Shown: positions 46,638-56,086, numbered from the stretch's first letter. The stretch is 64,000 bases of DNA from an uncultured Aeromonadaceae bacterium (GCA_945957385.1 CAMFKP010000008.1:21013-85012), one strand, 5' to 3'. Numbers and translations: made by a program. Notes: a model not told the origin generated them from the letters alone.

Positions 46638-46895
46638 ATGATCAGCGAACAGACACTCGAACAATTAACGACGGTGATTGCAAACCATGGGCTGGGGGAT
46701 AACGCGATCAGCCGACTCCGACAGGAGTTCGCCGGGGTGCGCTTGACGTTCTGCCTGCTGGACGAGATGGAGGCCAGCATACCGTTTCGGGAGTTTGAAC
46801 ATTTCAGCCTGTTTTTGGTCGGCGCCAGCGAGCATTGCCTCGGGTTGACGCGTCAGCCGGAGAAGGCCATCGGCGTGGTGATTGCCGAGGCCTGA
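46638..46895 (+). CDS. Small conserved protein (possibly DUF6129)
   Basis: An 85-residue acidic protein, MISEQTLEQLTTVIANHGLGDNAISRLRQEF..., ending AIGVVIAEA. I recall a similar small family, DUF6129, but am not sure of the match. GGAG lies about 8 bases before ATG 46638; the in-frame ATG at 46557 lacks such a site. It faces the EamA transporter gene convergently. Role unknown. Confidence 0.6.
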   Translation: MISEQTLEQLTTVIANHGLGDNAISRLRQEFAGVRLTFCLLDEMEASIPFREFEHFSLFLVGASEHCLGLTRQPEKAIGVVIAEA

Positions 46896-46903
46896 TGCGC
46901 ATA

Positions 46904-47755
46904 TCAGGCCGCACAGCGTCGCCGGCTCAGACGTGGCCATGGCAGTTTCATCAGGAGTAAGGAGAGCAGGATGGCGCCAATCCCCCACCATTGTGCCGGG
47001 TCTAGCTGCTCGCCAACCAGCCAAACCCCCAGGCTCACCGCGACGAGCGGGTTGGTCAGCGCCAGCATACCCATGGTCTGAGTACCAAGGCGCCGCAGCC
47101 CCCATAGCCAGGCCCAATAAGCCAGCGCCGTGTTGATCAAGACCAGATATGCCAGCGCCGGGAGGGCCTCACGATGGGGCCATGGCATGGCGCCGGAGGC
47201 CAGCCAGGCCACCGGTATCAACAGCAGGCCGCCGATGAACAGCTGCCAGCCGGTCAGCACCCACAGGTCACCTAACTCCCAGCGCTGCATCCAGCGAGCA
47301 GACAGCGCGATCAGCACAGTGGCACCGAGGGCGCAGAGCACGCCTGGCGTGTCGAGGCGGGCGCCAGGATCGAGTAGCAGCATCACCCCGGTCAGGCCCA
47401 GCAACGCCGGCAGTAACCAGCGTAATGCCGGCCTCTGCCTATCCAGTGCCCAGCTCAGCAGTAACAGAATTAGTGGCAAGGTGGCGCCGAGGGTGCCGGC
47501 CACGGCACCGGGCAATCGATAGGCCGCCAGAAATAACAGGGCAAAGAACGCTGTGATGTTGCAACTAGCGAGCAGGAACAGGCGGCCCCAGGCCAGCGTC
47601 GGCAGGCGTGGCCGCAACAGTAACAACAAGATGCCGGCCGGTAGCGCGCGCCAGCAGGCAACCCAGAACGGCGACAAGTCGCCGAGCGAGAGGTTGACGA
47701 TGGCGTAGGTGCTTCCCCAGCTCAGGGGGGCCAGCAAGGCAATCAGCAGCGGCAT
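46904..47755 (-). CDS. EamA-family (DMT) transporter
   Basis: A 283-residue inner-membrane exporter-like protein with ten predicted helices in two EamA repeats. MPLLIALLAPLSWGSTYAIVNLSL opens the first repeat; LALTNPLVAVSLGVWLVGEQL is the conserved end of the second. AAAGAGA precedes ATG 47755; the longer start at 47803 would cover the operator-like repeat. Substrate unknown; amino acids or metabolites are usual for the family. Confidence 0.87.
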   Translation of the reverse strand: MPLLIALLAPLSWGSTYAIVNLSLGDLSPFWVACWRALPAGILLLLLRPRLPTLAWGRLFLLASCNITAFFALLFLAAYRLPGAVAGTLGATLPLILLLLSWALDRQRPALRWLLPALLGLTGVMLLLDPGARLDTPGVLCALGATVLIALSARWMQRWELGDLWVLTGWQLFIGGLLLIPVAWLASGAMPWPHREALPALAYLVLINTALAYWAWLWGLRRLGTQTMGMLALTNPLVAVSLGVWLVGEQLDPAQWWGIGAILLSLLLMKLPWPRLSRRRCAA

Positions 47756-47765
47756 GGTTATCTCT

Positions 47766-47841
47766 TTGTCATATATCTTTTCGTGGAGATAAATTAACGC
47801 CAAATTGCCTTGTCATCAAATATCTTTTTATAAAGATAAAT
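47766..47841. promoter_or_regulatory. Two operator-like repeats upstream of the EamA gene
   Basis: TTGTCAT...ATATCTTTTCGTGGAGATAAAT at 47766-47794 recurs at 47810-47841 as TTGTCAT...ATATCTTTTTATAAAGATAAAT. The second holds a perfect 7-4-7 inverted repeat (TATCTTT/AAAGATA), the first a degenerate one. The pattern resembles MarR-type operators (TATCTTGATATCAAGATA-like). No regulator gene is adjacent. Confidence 0.6.
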
Positions 47842-48064
47842 GGTGATGCATTGCCATCTGGCGCGCGAGGCGAGGTGACAGCAGCGGGGCGGCGGTAAAC
47901 CGGGGTACGGTAAGCCTGTCGTGGTCAGGCCGAGAGCGACGACGAGGCTGGCCGCGCGTGACGTGGATGAAGCTGCAGAAACACGACCGCGCAGGCGTCA
48001 ATTCAATCCGGGCCAGCCGCGGTTAACCGACTGGCCCGGTTGTTATCTCAGCCGCGCAAGGCGC
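47842..48064. other. Intergenic region downstream of the DUF885 gene
   Basis: No gene seen. It contains an inverted repeat CCGGGCCAG (48008-48016) / CTGGCCCGG (48031-48039) with an inner GGTTAACC dyad, 26 bases after the DUF885 stop. It could end that transcript, but no T-run follows on either strand. Confidence 0.4.
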
Positions 48065-50194
48065 TTATTTTGGCGTTTTCCCCGATTTCATCGTGGCAAT
48101 CCACTGTGTGTTTTTTCGCTCCAGCACCGAGATCGGCAGCATGCCGTATTCCAGCACATGGTGATGGAATGCCTTGAGATCAAAGCCACTGCCAAGGGCT
48201 TGCTCGGCTGACTCCCGCATCCGGATCAGGGCCAGCTGACCGGCCTTGTAGGAGGTTGCCTGGGCGGTGTATGCCATATAGCGCGGTACTTCGGAGCTGA
48301 TGTCGCCTGCGCCCAGTGCCGAGTTCTCCTGCATGTAACTGACAGCCTGATCATGGCTCCAGCCATACCAGTGGATGCCGGTATCCACCACCAGCCGCAT
48401 CGCCCTGAGCATCTCCTCGTTGAGGCGGCCGAAATATTGCAACTGGTTGTTGAACGCCGGGCTGCCTTCTACCTTCACATCCCCCGCTGCCGGATCGTAG
48501 AGACCGCGTCCTTGATAGATACCCATATCATGGTCGGCAAGGTATTCGGTGTAGAGCGCCCAGCCTTCGGCATAGGCGGTATAAGAGGCATTGGCCACGT
48601 ATTGCGGGAAATCGGGATCTTTAGCCGCCAGCTCCTGGGCAATGGTGATCTGGAAATGGTGGCCGGGGGCCGCTTCATGCGACAGCAGGGTACTGATATT
48701 CCAGCGTTGTAACCCGTAGGGGTAGTAGGTATTCAGGTAAAATTGTCCCTTGCGTCCGGTTTGCGGGTTGCCGTCTTGATACCAGGCAACCCCTCCATAA
48801 GGCGCATCCTGATAGGCGACAGGGACGATTTCATAATCCAGCTTGGGAATCGTATGCTCGGCGTCAAAGAAATCCGGCAACACCAGGGCGGCCTTGCTCT
48901 TGAAGACGTTGTACTCCTGCAGCGCCCGTTCATGCTCGGCCAGCGCCTGTTGCTGGGGCTCGCTCAGCGTGGCGCCGGTTATGTTGTCCGGATTGAGATC
49001 CGCCGACCACTGCGCCAGGGGATTCTGATAAAAAAATTGCGGTTCATTCAGGTAGTGGAAGAAGGCATAGATCTGGCCGTTTTGCTTGTTCTGCGCCACG
49101 TCATCGCTATCGCATTTGCCGACGGTATAGCAGACCTTGACCATGGAGCCGAAGATGCGTTCCACTTCGCTCAGTCCTAGCGCATGCACCTGTTCCGGTG
49201 TCATGTTGGTCGTGGTGTGTTTCTTGAGCAGCCAGCGATACCAGTCGCGGCCGTTAGTCATGCCACAGAAGCCGTCGGCGCACTCGCCGCTGCCGAGCCG
49301 AACGGCATAAGTTCCACCGTGTTTGTAATCCAGATAATCGCGCAGCGCCAGATAATGGCTGTTGATGCTGTCCAGTACTGCCTTGTAATCGGAGCGCAAC
49401 GTGTTATCGGCCTCGGCAGGCAAGTGTTGCCAGCCGAGGTAGGCGTCAGCAAGCGTGTCACCATCGAGCTTGCTATTGAGCTGGGCCAGGATCCGGTCGA
49501 CCAGCTCATCCGGCAGGGTGTTGCCCTGGGCGCTGCCTAATTCGAACTGGTGTTTTACCTCGACCAGATAGGCATCATAGGCTTGCAGCCAGGTGAGGTG
49601 TTGCTGATACCACGCCAGCGGGCTGCTGGCCAGTTTGCTGCGGCTGGCTTGTGCCAGGGCCGGTGGCGTGGCGGTGCGGTCCAGATCGCGTCGCCATGTT
49701 GCATCGCCAGGGGCGACACGCTCGGCGGAGCTTTGTTCGAAATAGTCGAAGTTGCCGGCGACGGTTCTGGCTGCCGGACCGCTTGTCGGGGCTGCACCGA
49801 CCTCATCGGCCAGATCGGCCACCCGGTTACGGAAGTGGTGAATGGGGATCTGCGACTGCGGCAAGCCATAGCCTTCAATATTGATCTGTAAATCCCAGTG
49901 CACCATGTCGTAGAAGAGCTGATCCCGCTCGCTTAAAACCGTCGAATCCAGCGTTTCCAATCGCGCCAGCAGTGACGTATCGAGGGCCTTGCGTTTGGCG
50001 ATGCTCTGCTCGTCAATGGCAAACCCGTAAGGGTCCAACGCCTGACTCTCTTGTACGGCGTCATCCATGATGTGTAACAAGGCCCTTTTCGTGGCAGCAG
50101 GATCGACAGGTGTGTTGCTGCTGTGGTCATCGCAGGCAGTAAGCGGCAGTGCGATGACGCAGGCCAGCGCCAGGGTGTTTGGCCGGAAATGCAT
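48065..50194 (-). CDS. DUF885-family lipoprotein, probable zinc metallopeptidase
   Basis: A 709-residue DUF885 protein. The lipobox LPLTAC places the lipid-bearing cysteine at about residue 21, so it is anchored in the envelope. The hallmark HEAAPGHH (in TLLSHEAAPGHHFQ) supplies the two zinc-binding histidines and the catalytic glutamate, and YAEGWALYTEYLA supplies the third ligand. The family resembles helical carboxypeptidase-like metallopeptidases. ATG 50194 is chosen because it directly precedes the signal peptide. Substrate unknown. Confidence 0.88.
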   Translation of the reverse strand: MHFRPNTLALACVIALPLTACDDHSSNTPVDPAATKRALLHIMDDAVQESQALDPYGFAIDEQSIAKRKALDTSLLARLETLDSTVLSERDQLFYDMVHWDLQINIEGYGLPQSQIPIHHFRNRVADLADEVGAAPTSGPAARTVAGNFDYFEQSSAERVAPGDATWRRDLDRTATPPALAQASRSKLASSPLAWYQQHLTWLQAYDAYLVEVKHQFELGSAQGNTLPDELVDRILAQLNSKLDGDTLADAYLGWQHLPAEADNTLRSDYKAVLDSINSHYLALRDYLDYKHGGTYAVRLGSGECADGFCGMTNGRDWYRWLLKKHTTTNMTPEQVHALGLSEVERIFGSMVKVCYTVGKCDSDDVAQNKQNGQIYAFFHYLNEPQFFYQNPLAQWSADLNPDNITGATLSEPQQQALAEHERALQEYNVFKSKAALVLPDFFDAEHTIPKLDYEIVPVAYQDAPYGGVAWYQDGNPQTGRKGQFYLNTYYPYGLQRWNISTLLSHEAAPGHHFQITIAQELAAKDPDFPQYVANASYTAYAEGWALYTEYLADHDMGIYQGRGLYDPAAGDVKVEGSPAFNNQLQYFGRLNEEMLRAMRLVVDTGIHWYGWSHDQAVSYMQENSALGAGDISSEVPRYMAYTAQATSYKAGQLALIRMRESAEQALGSGFDLKAFHHHVLEYGMLPISVLERKNTQWIATMKSGKTPK

Positions 50195-51005
50195 AACAGA
50201 GTCCTTTTCATTGTTATAGGGGGAAGCCATGCAGCGTGACAGCGAAACCATCCCCATGGTTGTCGTTCTGTTGCGCTGCAAAACACGAATCACAGTGCGG
50301 ATCCAGCATCGGTAACGGGTTCGCTTGGCGAGTCCTGACATGGCGCTGTATCGCGGCTGTGCAAGAGCAGGATGCATGCCAGCGACGTACTGCGGGGGGC
50401 GGGCGGGCCATACCTGCCATGACAATGAATAACTATTGCGGTGATTAGTGTATTTGCTCTGCTTTGGTGCGTGCTTTTTGCATGGGTATTCAAATGCAGC
50501 TCGTGTGCTGATTCCACGTCGCTGTGGTTTTGTGCGGCGATTGGCCTCATGTCAGCCCAGCTGGTTCATAGCCAATCACCAATAAGGGGCAACCACAGGC
50601 ATGGGGTGGCGGCGGCTGAGGGCGACGCCCCTTGTGACATCCATGCAGCAGAGGTGTTTGGTCGTTGTTGCGCAATTCGACTGATACGAAAAGCGGGTGA
50701 GGTGGTGCAGATGGTGTCGCCCAACCGTGACGCTCAGCCACACAATCACGTTCAGGTCATCTGAATGCGCCGGTTGCAATGGATGCACCCAGACGGTAGA
50801 GAGTGGAACTGGTTCCACGTCAGGTCAGACGAGACGAAGACTTATCCAGCGCAGCAGGCAGGGGCAAGGGCAAGGGCGTTATGACGGCTTGTGGCTAGCG
50901 ACGGCAGATTGTGTTGCCCAAGCAAGCTGGCCTTGGGTTGTTAGCGTCTAGCTTGTCAGAGGTGCGATTCCGATGGCACCCCAGCATCAACATCCCTGAA
51001 AAGCA
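50195..51005. other. About 810 bases with no gene found
   Basis: Frames of up to about 107 codons on either strand lack ribosome-binding sites and look like chance GC-rich frames. The promoter of the DUF885 gene should be near 50210-50300. GGTGC...GCACC near 50961-50982 faintly resembles a T-arm, but no tRNA can be folded around it. Confidence 0.4.
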
Positions 51006-51040
51006 CAAAGGGTTAGCTTCATGAAGAAGCTAACCCTTTG
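51006..51040 (-). terminator. Terminator downstream of tRNA-Thr
   Basis: A perfect 15-bp stem with an ATGAA loop; on the minus strand it follows the tRNA and runs into TGCTTTTC. Read on plus it is followed by TTTT, so it could work in both directions. Confidence 0.85.
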
Positions 51041-51047
51041 TTTTAAC

Positions 51048-51123
51048 TGGTGCCGGTAATAGGAGTCGAACCTACGACCTTCGCATTACGAATGCGCTGC
51101 TCTACCAACTGAGCTATACCGGC
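51048..51123 (-). tRNA. tRNA-Thr (anticodon CGT)
   Basis: On the minus strand the sequence folds as a complete 76-base tRNA: acceptor GCCGGTA paired with TACCGGC, D-arm AGCTCAGTTGGTAGAGCA, anticodon loop TTCGTAA (anticodon CGT, reading ACG), T-arm with GTTCGACTC and an encoded CCA end. It is almost identical to E. coli thrW. A terminator follows. Confidence 0.97.
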
Positions 51124-51487
51124 GCTGTGGGGCCTATTTTGCCCTCTTTATCAGGCAGATCAATCCCCTAAGTGCGCTTTGTATCACGCTTGATACCACA
51201 AACAGGTGCGTTCGCTGTTTTTTTCATCGCTTTCGTCCGGAGTCGCTCACGCTTTAGCCAAGTCTGTGGAGTAGGCCATCGCCACTTGGGGCGCGTTGTC
51301 TATCCGGCTTGGGGCCGGATTGAATGTCCTCGTTGTGAGCCTCTGCGTGGCGGCTAATTGGTTAATAGGCGTCTTGTTCAGCTGCCGTTAGGGATAACTC
51401 ATTGATTATCATGTCAGGATGCGGCTTTTTGTGTCGTTAAATATTCTGTTATAGTGCATAAAAGCTCGATTTAAGTGGGAGAGGACC
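51124..51487. other. Region upstream of yqhD
   Basis: 364 bases without a gene. TATAGT at 51450-51455 is a fair -10 element, 33 bases before the yqhD ATG; the matching -35 is weak. A short hairpin (ATCCGGC/GCCGGAT) lies near 51302-51320. The divergent tRNA promoter must also lie at its left end. Confidence 0.4.
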
Positions 51488-52711
51488 ATGTATAACTTTT
51501 CATTTCATAACCCGACCAGAATCCTGTTTGGCCAAGGTGAGATCGCCCGTATCGGTGAGTGCATCCCGGCGCAGGCACGTATTCTGATCACCTATGGTGG
51601 GGGAAGCGTGGTTCGGTTTGGCGTGCTGGATGAGGTAAAAGCAGCATTGGGCGAGCGGTTTTGCCTGGAGTTTGGCGGTATTGAGCCTAATCCCAGTTAT
51701 GAAACCTTGATGCCCGCCGTGGAGCTGATCCGCCGTAACAACATCGACTTTTTACTCGCCGTAGGCGGGGGCTCGGTAATTGATGGCACCAAATTTCTGG
51801 CTGCCGCCGCATGTTGGATTGGTAGTGACCCCTGGGACATTTTGCTTGATGGTGGAGCGACGGTGCAGAAGGCGTTACCGTTTGGCGCGGTATTGACGCT
51901 GCCGGCGACCGGTTCCGAGATGAATTGCGGGGCGGTGATCAGTCGGAATGTGACTCGCGTAGCGCTGCCAGCCGCAAACGGCGCCAACGCTGGCGTGTCG
52001 TTGATTACCAAGAGTCAGCATGACAAGTTGGTTTTTTCCTCACCTCTGGTCTATCCGCAGTTTTCAGTGCTGGATCCCACCAAGAGCTACACGTTACCAG
52101 CCCAACAGACGGCCAATGGCATCGTGGATGCGTTTGTTCATATCCTGGAGCAGTATCTGACATTTCCTGTGGATGCCAAGGTGCAGGATCGCTTTGCCGA
52201 GGGCTTGCTGCTGACGCTGCTCGAAGAGGGGCCTCGAGTGTTGGCCGACCCGCAAAACTACGATGCGCGGGCCAATCTGATGTGGGCGGCGACCATGGCC
52301 CTCAATGGCCTGATCGGTTGTGGCGTGCCACAGGATTGGGCGACGCACATGCTGGGGCACGAGATAACTGCGTTGCATGGCCTGGATCATGCGCAGACGC
52401 TGGCGGTGGTGATGCCGAGCCTGATGCAGGCGCAGCGTGACGTCAAGCGGCAGAAATTATTGCAATATGCCGAGCGCATCTGGGATCTGCACGACCGTGA
52501 TGACGACAAACGTATCGACTTGGCGATTTCACGGACGCGCGACTTTTTTGAATCGCTCGGTATCAACACCCGGTTAGCGGATTATGGCATTGGCAGTGAG
52601 GCGCTGGACGCGTTAGTGGCCAAGCTGGATCAACATGGCCGTTATCCACTGGGCGAACGCCAGGACATCACGCTAGAGCGCAGCCGTACTATTCTTGCGG
52701 CCGCGATCTAA
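51488..52711 (+). CDS. yqhD: NADPH-dependent aldehyde reductase / iron-type alcohol dehydrogenase YqhD
   Basis: A 407-residue group III alcohol dehydrogenase that reduces aldehydes with NADPH. Similarity to E. coli YqhD is evident throughout (NPTRILFGQGEI, ILITYGGGSVVRFGVLDEV, LLAVGGGSVIDGTKF, LNGLIGCGVPQDWATHMLGHE). The four metal ligands are conserved: Asp214, His218, His287 and His301. It is about 20 residues longer because of an insertion at about 155-185, after GAVISR. The YqhC regulator gene found beside yqhD in E. coli is absent. GGGAGAGG is just upstream of the ATG. Confidence 0.93.
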   Translation: MYNFSFHNPTRILFGQGEIARIGECIPAQARILITYGGGSVVRFGVLDEVKAALGERFCLEFGGIEPNPSYETLMPAVELIRRNNIDFLLAVGGGSVIDGTKFLAAAACWIGSDPWDILLDGGATVQKALPFGAVLTLPATGSEMNCGAVISRNVTRVALPAANGANAGVSLITKSQHDKLVFSSPLVYPQFSVLDPTKSYTLPAQQTANGIVDAFVHILEQYLTFPVDAKVQDRFAEGLLLTLLEEGPRVLADPQNYDARANLMWAATMALNGLIGCGVPQDWATHMLGHEITALHGLDHAQTLAVVMPSLMQAQRDVKRQKLLQYAERIWDLHDRDDDKRIDLAISRTRDFFESLGINTRLADYGIGSEALDALVAKLDQHGRYPLGERQDITLERSRTILAAAI

Positions 52712-52768
52712 GCTGCGCCGGCTAGCAGCTGCTATTGTCAGAGCAGGATAGACGACAGGAGAGCAGCG

Positions 52769-52933
52769 ATGCGGCGATGGCGATGCGAGGTCTGCGGATA
52801 TATCTATGATGAGGCAACGGGTGAGCCTGACGATGGGATTCCGCCTGGGACACTATGGGAGGATCTGCCAGAAGACTGGTCTTGCCCCGAATGTGGTGTC
52901 GATAAAGAGGAATTTGTTGCCGAAGGTCATTGA
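52769..52933 (+). CDS. Rubredoxin
   Basis: A 54-residue iron protein that falls below usual ORF length limits. It reads [20 protein letters not shown]... and ends ...[18 protein letters not shown]. The two knuckles CEVCG and CPECG provide the four cysteines that bind one iron, and the aromatic core residues (YIYDE, W) are present. AGGAG is about 7 bases before the ATG. It lies 57 bases after yqhD in the same direction and is followed by a bidirectional terminator. Partner unknown; no rubredoxin reductase is adjacent. Confidence 0.95.
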   Translation: MRRWRCEVCGYIYDEATGEPDDGIPPGTLWEDLPEDWSCPECGVDKEEFVAEGH

Positions 52934-52952
52934 CCCTTTTTGATGTGACAAA

Positions 52953-52978
52953 AAAAGCCCCGGCATGCCGGGGCTTTT
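52953..52978. terminator. Bidirectional terminator between rubredoxin and peptide-transporter genes
   Basis: AAAAGCCCCGGC-AT-GCCGGGGCTTTT, a near-perfect palindrome with A- and T-tracts on the two sides, serves both convergent genes. Confidence 0.93.
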
Positions 52979-53005
52979 ATCTATATGGATTTTTTCTGTA
53001 ATGGC

Positions 53006-54412
53006 TTAGTGACTGGTCACTACGACATCATCAGAAGTGTGTTGTGGCTCTTCGGCATGACCTTCAGCACCATGCATCCAGTAGATCAGCTTGTTGGCGA
53101 ATACCAGCAAGATACCAGCACAGATGACGGCGGTGATGGCAATACCACCAAAGATGGCCATCGGGCCTGCTTCACCGACGAAGGAACCGATCATGCCGGC
53201 GGCATAGTTGGCCAGCGCCACGAAGCCAAACCAGGCACCCATCATCAAGGATGCCAGGCGCAGCGGGGCCAGCTTGGTGACCATTGACAGGCCGATCGGT
53301 GACAGGCACAACTCACCCAGGGTATGGAACAAGAAGGCGCCAACCAACCAGAACATGGAGGTCTTGACGGTGGTATCGCCACCTTGCTCCAGCACTGCGC
53401 CGATCATGAACAGGAAGCCCAGCGCCAGGAAACCCAGGCCCATGGCGAACTTCACCGGCGAGCTAGGCTCACGTTGACCCAATTTCACCCAAATTGCCGC
53501 GACAACTGGCGCCAGCGTGATGATGAAGAAGGGGTTCAAGGACTGGAACCAGGCGGTCGGGACTTCGAAACTGCCGATCATGCGATCGGTGTAGTTTTCG
53601 GTGTACAGGTTCATCAGACCACCGGCTTGTTCAAAACCAGCCCAGAAGATGATGGTGAACAGACCCATGACCAGAATGACTTTGATGCGGTCAACTTCTT
53701 GCTTGGTCAACGGAGCCTTTTGCGCTGAGCTGCGCAGGGCTGCTGAACGCTTGGCTGCAGGAACCTTGCCGATATCACCCAGATAGCGTTGCGCAAAAAA
53801 GGCTTGGATCACCAGCGAGAACAGCATGCCGATGCCTGCGGCGACAAAGCCTGCCTGCCAACCCCATTCGGTCGCGACGGCACCGGCAACGAAACCCGCC
53901 AGCAGGGCGCCGAGGTTGATCCCCATGTAGAAAATGGTGAAGGCACCATCACGACGGTGATCACCCTGTTCATACAGGTCACCTACCATGGTGGAGATGT
54001 TCGGCTTGAACATGCCGTTACCGGCGATCAGCAGGGCCAGCCCGATGTAGAACACCTGGTTGACCATGTCCGGGAACATGGCGTGTGGCAGTGCCAGCGT
54101 GAATTGACCGGCGGCCATCATGATGGCACCAATCAGGATCGAACGCCGCTGACCGAGGAACGTATCCGCCAGCCAGCCGCCGATCAGCGGTGTGATGTAA
54201 ACAAGACCGGTATAGATACCGTACAGCTTGAGTGCGTCAGCCTGGGTCCACCCCAGACCACCCGCGGTCGTTTGAGCAGTCAGATAGAGCACCAACAGGG
54301 CACGCATGCCGTAGTAGGAGAATCTCTCCCACAATTCAGTGCTAAATAGCAGGAATAACCCCTTGGGGTGGCCCCAAAGAGTGCCTTGTGCGCTTGGAGT
54401 CGCTTTTGACAT
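53006..54412 (-). CDS. POT-family di/tripeptide:H+ symporter (Dtp-like)
   Basis: A 468-residue proton-coupled oligopeptide transporter with 12-14 predicted helices. The POT signature is seen as STELWERFSYYGMRALLVLYL (ExxERFxYY) and FYMGINLGALLAGFVAGAVA. GMFKPNISTMVGDLYEQGDHRRDGAF is the second conserved block. The nearest relatives are DtpA/DtpB-type transporters. ATG 54412 with AAGGTGAAG upstream is chosen; the longer frame adds an unsupported leader. Confidence 0.92.
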   Translation of the reverse strand: MSKATPSAQGTLWGHPKGLFLLFSTELWERFSYYGMRALLVLYLTAQTTAGGLGWTQADALKLYGIYTGLVYITPLIGGWLADTFLGQRRSILIGAIMMAAGQFTLALPHAMFPDMVNQVFYIGLALLIAGNGMFKPNISTMVGDLYEQGDHRRDGAFTIFYMGINLGALLAGFVAGAVATEWGWQAGFVAAGIGMLFSLVIQAFFAQRYLGDIGKVPAAKRSAALRSSAQKAPLTKQEVDRIKVILVMGLFTIIFWAGFEQAGGLMNLYTENYTDRMIGSFEVPTAWFQSLNPFFIITLAPVVAAIWVKLGQREPSSPVKFAMGLGFLALGFLFMIGAVLEQGGDTTVKTSMFWLVGAFLFHTLGELCLSPIGLSMVTKLAPLRLASLMMGAWFGFVALANYAAGMIGSFVGEAGPMAIFGGIAITAVICAGILLVFANKLIYWMHGAEGHAEEPQHTSDDVVVTSH

Positions 54413-54664
54413 GAACTTCACCTTGAATCTGGTTGTTATTGTGCTCCCCATCAGGGAGGAGGCAGAGTTATATGTCAGACCAGTTATAAAATCCAGATTC
54501 TCGATCAATTATTCGGTTAATTATTTTGGATTCCTGCGTGGTATCTGGTTTTTTATTCCATTACGCATGCTGATTTGGATACAAACGTTTACCATTGCGG
54601 CCGGACTGGTTATGACTGGTGCTGACACGCTTTGATTTCAAGGATAGCCATAATTGGATGGCGC
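54413..54664. promoter_or_regulatory. AT-rich promoter region of the peptide transporter gene
   Basis: About 250 bases, richer in A and T than the flanking genes, with no credible frame. It should carry the promoter of the POT transporter gene on the minus strand. No specific operator was recognised. Confidence 0.4.
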
Positions 54665-54692
54665 AAAAAAAAACGACAGCCGAAGCTGTCGT
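54665..54692 (-). terminator. Terminator of galU
   Basis: On the minus strand, stem ACGACAGC-TTCG-GCTGTCGT with a UUCG tetraloop is followed by a run of T residues. A textbook intrinsic terminator, 20 bases after the galU stop. Confidence 0.96.
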
Positions 54693-54711
54693 TGTTTATT
54701 GGGTCAGCGGT

Positions 54712-55620
54712 TTAGAGCTTGGCCACTACTTCTTTGAGGTAGGCACGGAATTCAGCACCGATTGATTTGTGACGAATACCATATTCGATATTGGCCATCA
54801 TGTAGCCGAGCTTGCTGCCACAGTCATGGCTCTTGCCCTTCATCGCATAAGCATTAACCGGCTCTTTCTCCATCAACATGGCGATAGCATCGGTCAGCTG
54901 GATTTCATCACCGGCGCCGAGCGGGGTTTTCTCCAGTAGCGGCCAGATGTTAGCTGACAGCACATAACGGCCGACGACCGCCAGATTGGATGGTGCTTCA
55001 TCAACCTTCGGCTTCTCGACGATTTGGGTCATCGGCAGGGACTCGCCGGCGTGCAAGGTTTCGCCGTTGATGTTGGCGATACCATAGTCGCTGACGCGCT
55101 CGCGCGGTACTGGTTCAACCATGATCTGGCTGACGGCGCTTTCATCAAACAGACGCACCATGTCAGCGAGGTTATCTGTGGTCGGGTTGCTCGCCACATC
55201 ATCGATCAGCACGTCCGGCAGCAGGACGGCAAATGGGTTGTCACCGACCAGCGGACGGGCACACAGGATAGCGTGGCCCAGGCCTTTGGCCTCGCCTTGA
55301 CGGATGTGCATGATGGTCACATCCTTCGGGCAAATATTCTGGACTTCAGCCAGCAGCTGGCGCTTGACGCGTTTTTCCAGCGTGGCTTCCAGTTCGAAGC
55401 TCTTGTCGAAGTGGTTTTCGATAGAGTTCTTACTGGAGTGGGTAACAAGGATGATCTCCTTGATCCCGGCGGCAATGGCTTCACGCACGACATACTGGAT
55501 CAGCGGCTTGTCGACCACCGGCAGCATCTCTTTCGGGATAGCCTTGGTGGCGGGCAACATACGGGTACCGAGGCCGGCGACCGGCAATACAGCCTTGCGG
55601 ACAGCATTCTGTTTTTTCAT
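54712..55620 (-). CDS. galU: UTP-glucose-1-phosphate uridylyltransferase GalU
   Basis: Makes UDP-glucose from UTP and glucose 1-phosphate for envelope polysaccharides. At 302 residues it is full length. The nucleotidyltransferase signature [32 protein letters not shown] is at about 13-44, and [31 protein letters not shown] at about 107-137 follows. A single gene with its own terminator. Confidence 0.97.
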   Translation of the reverse strand: MKKQNAVRKAVLPVAGLGTRMLPATKAIPKEMLPVVDKPLIQYVVREAIAAGIKEIILVTHSSKNSIENHFDKSFELEATLEKRVKRQLLAEVQNICPKDVTIMHIRQGEAKGLGHAILCARPLVGDNPFAVLLPDVLIDDVASNPTTDNLADMVRLFDESAVSQIMVEPVPRERVSDYGIANINGETLHAGESLPMTQIVEKPKVDEAPSNLAVVGRYVLSANIWPLLEKTPLGAGDEIQLTDAIAMLMEKEPVNAYAMKGKSHDCGSKLGYMMANIEYGIRHKSIGAEFRAYLKEVVAKL

Positions 55621-55706
55621 TGTTCTTCCTTGCTATGCAGAGGTGGCTCCGCGGCCATCATAGCCGAGCTTGGCGTCGGGTCCAATCGTATTCCATCGCT
55701 GTCACC

Positions 55707-55740
55707 AAAAAGCAACAAGCGGGCGCCAGGCCCGCTTGTT
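55707..55740 (-). terminator. Terminator of the comEA-like gene
   Basis: An 11-bp stem (AACAAGCGGGC with its complement) and a 5-base loop; on the minus strand GC and then five T residues follow, 17 bases after the stop. Confidence 0.92.
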
Positions 55741-55756
55741 ACGACGACATTCACCG

Positions 55757-56086
55757 TCAGTTCAGCGACAGTTCGGCCTGGTGTTCAGTGACAAAACGCT
55801 CGCTGATGCCATTGACCTCCGCCAGTTGGGCTACCGAGGTGAAACCACCATGTTCGGTGCGCCATGAGATGATCGCCTCCGCCTTCTTTTTACCGATCCC
55901 CTTGAGGGCCATGAACTGTTCCGCGCTGGCCGTGTTGATATTCAGCTTGCCAGCGCTGTTTTGATTGGCGACGGGGGCCTCGGTTGCAGTCGGTGTGACG
56001 ACCGCTTTATCGGCGGCGTGAGCCATGTTGCTGACAAACGGCTGGCTGGCTAGCAGCAGGGCGAACGCAAATTGTCTGAACTTCAT
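55757..56086 (-). CDS. comEA: ComEA-family helix-hairpin-helix protein
   Basis: A 109-residue periplasmic DNA-binding protein. A signal peptide (MKFRQFAFALLLASQPFVSNMAHA) is followed by a short linker and the ComEA HhH region: LNINTASAEQFMALKGIGKKKAEAIISWRTEHGGFTSVAQL, with the hairpin GIG. In Vibrio, ComEA binds incoming DNA and pulls it into the periplasm during transformation. AGGAG lies upstream of ATG 56086. No other competence gene is adjacent. Confidence 0.92.
   Translation of the reverse strand: MKFRQFAFALLLASQPFVSNMAHAADKAVVTPTATEAPVANQNSAGKLNINTASAEQFMALKGIGKKKAEAIISWRTEHGGFTSVAQLAEVNGISERFVTEHQAELSLN

Noticed and set aside
50955..50990. A GGTGC...GCACC segment near the tRNA that looks like a T-arm
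   Set aside because: No D-arm, anticodon arm or acceptor stem can be built around it, and it lacks GTTCRA.
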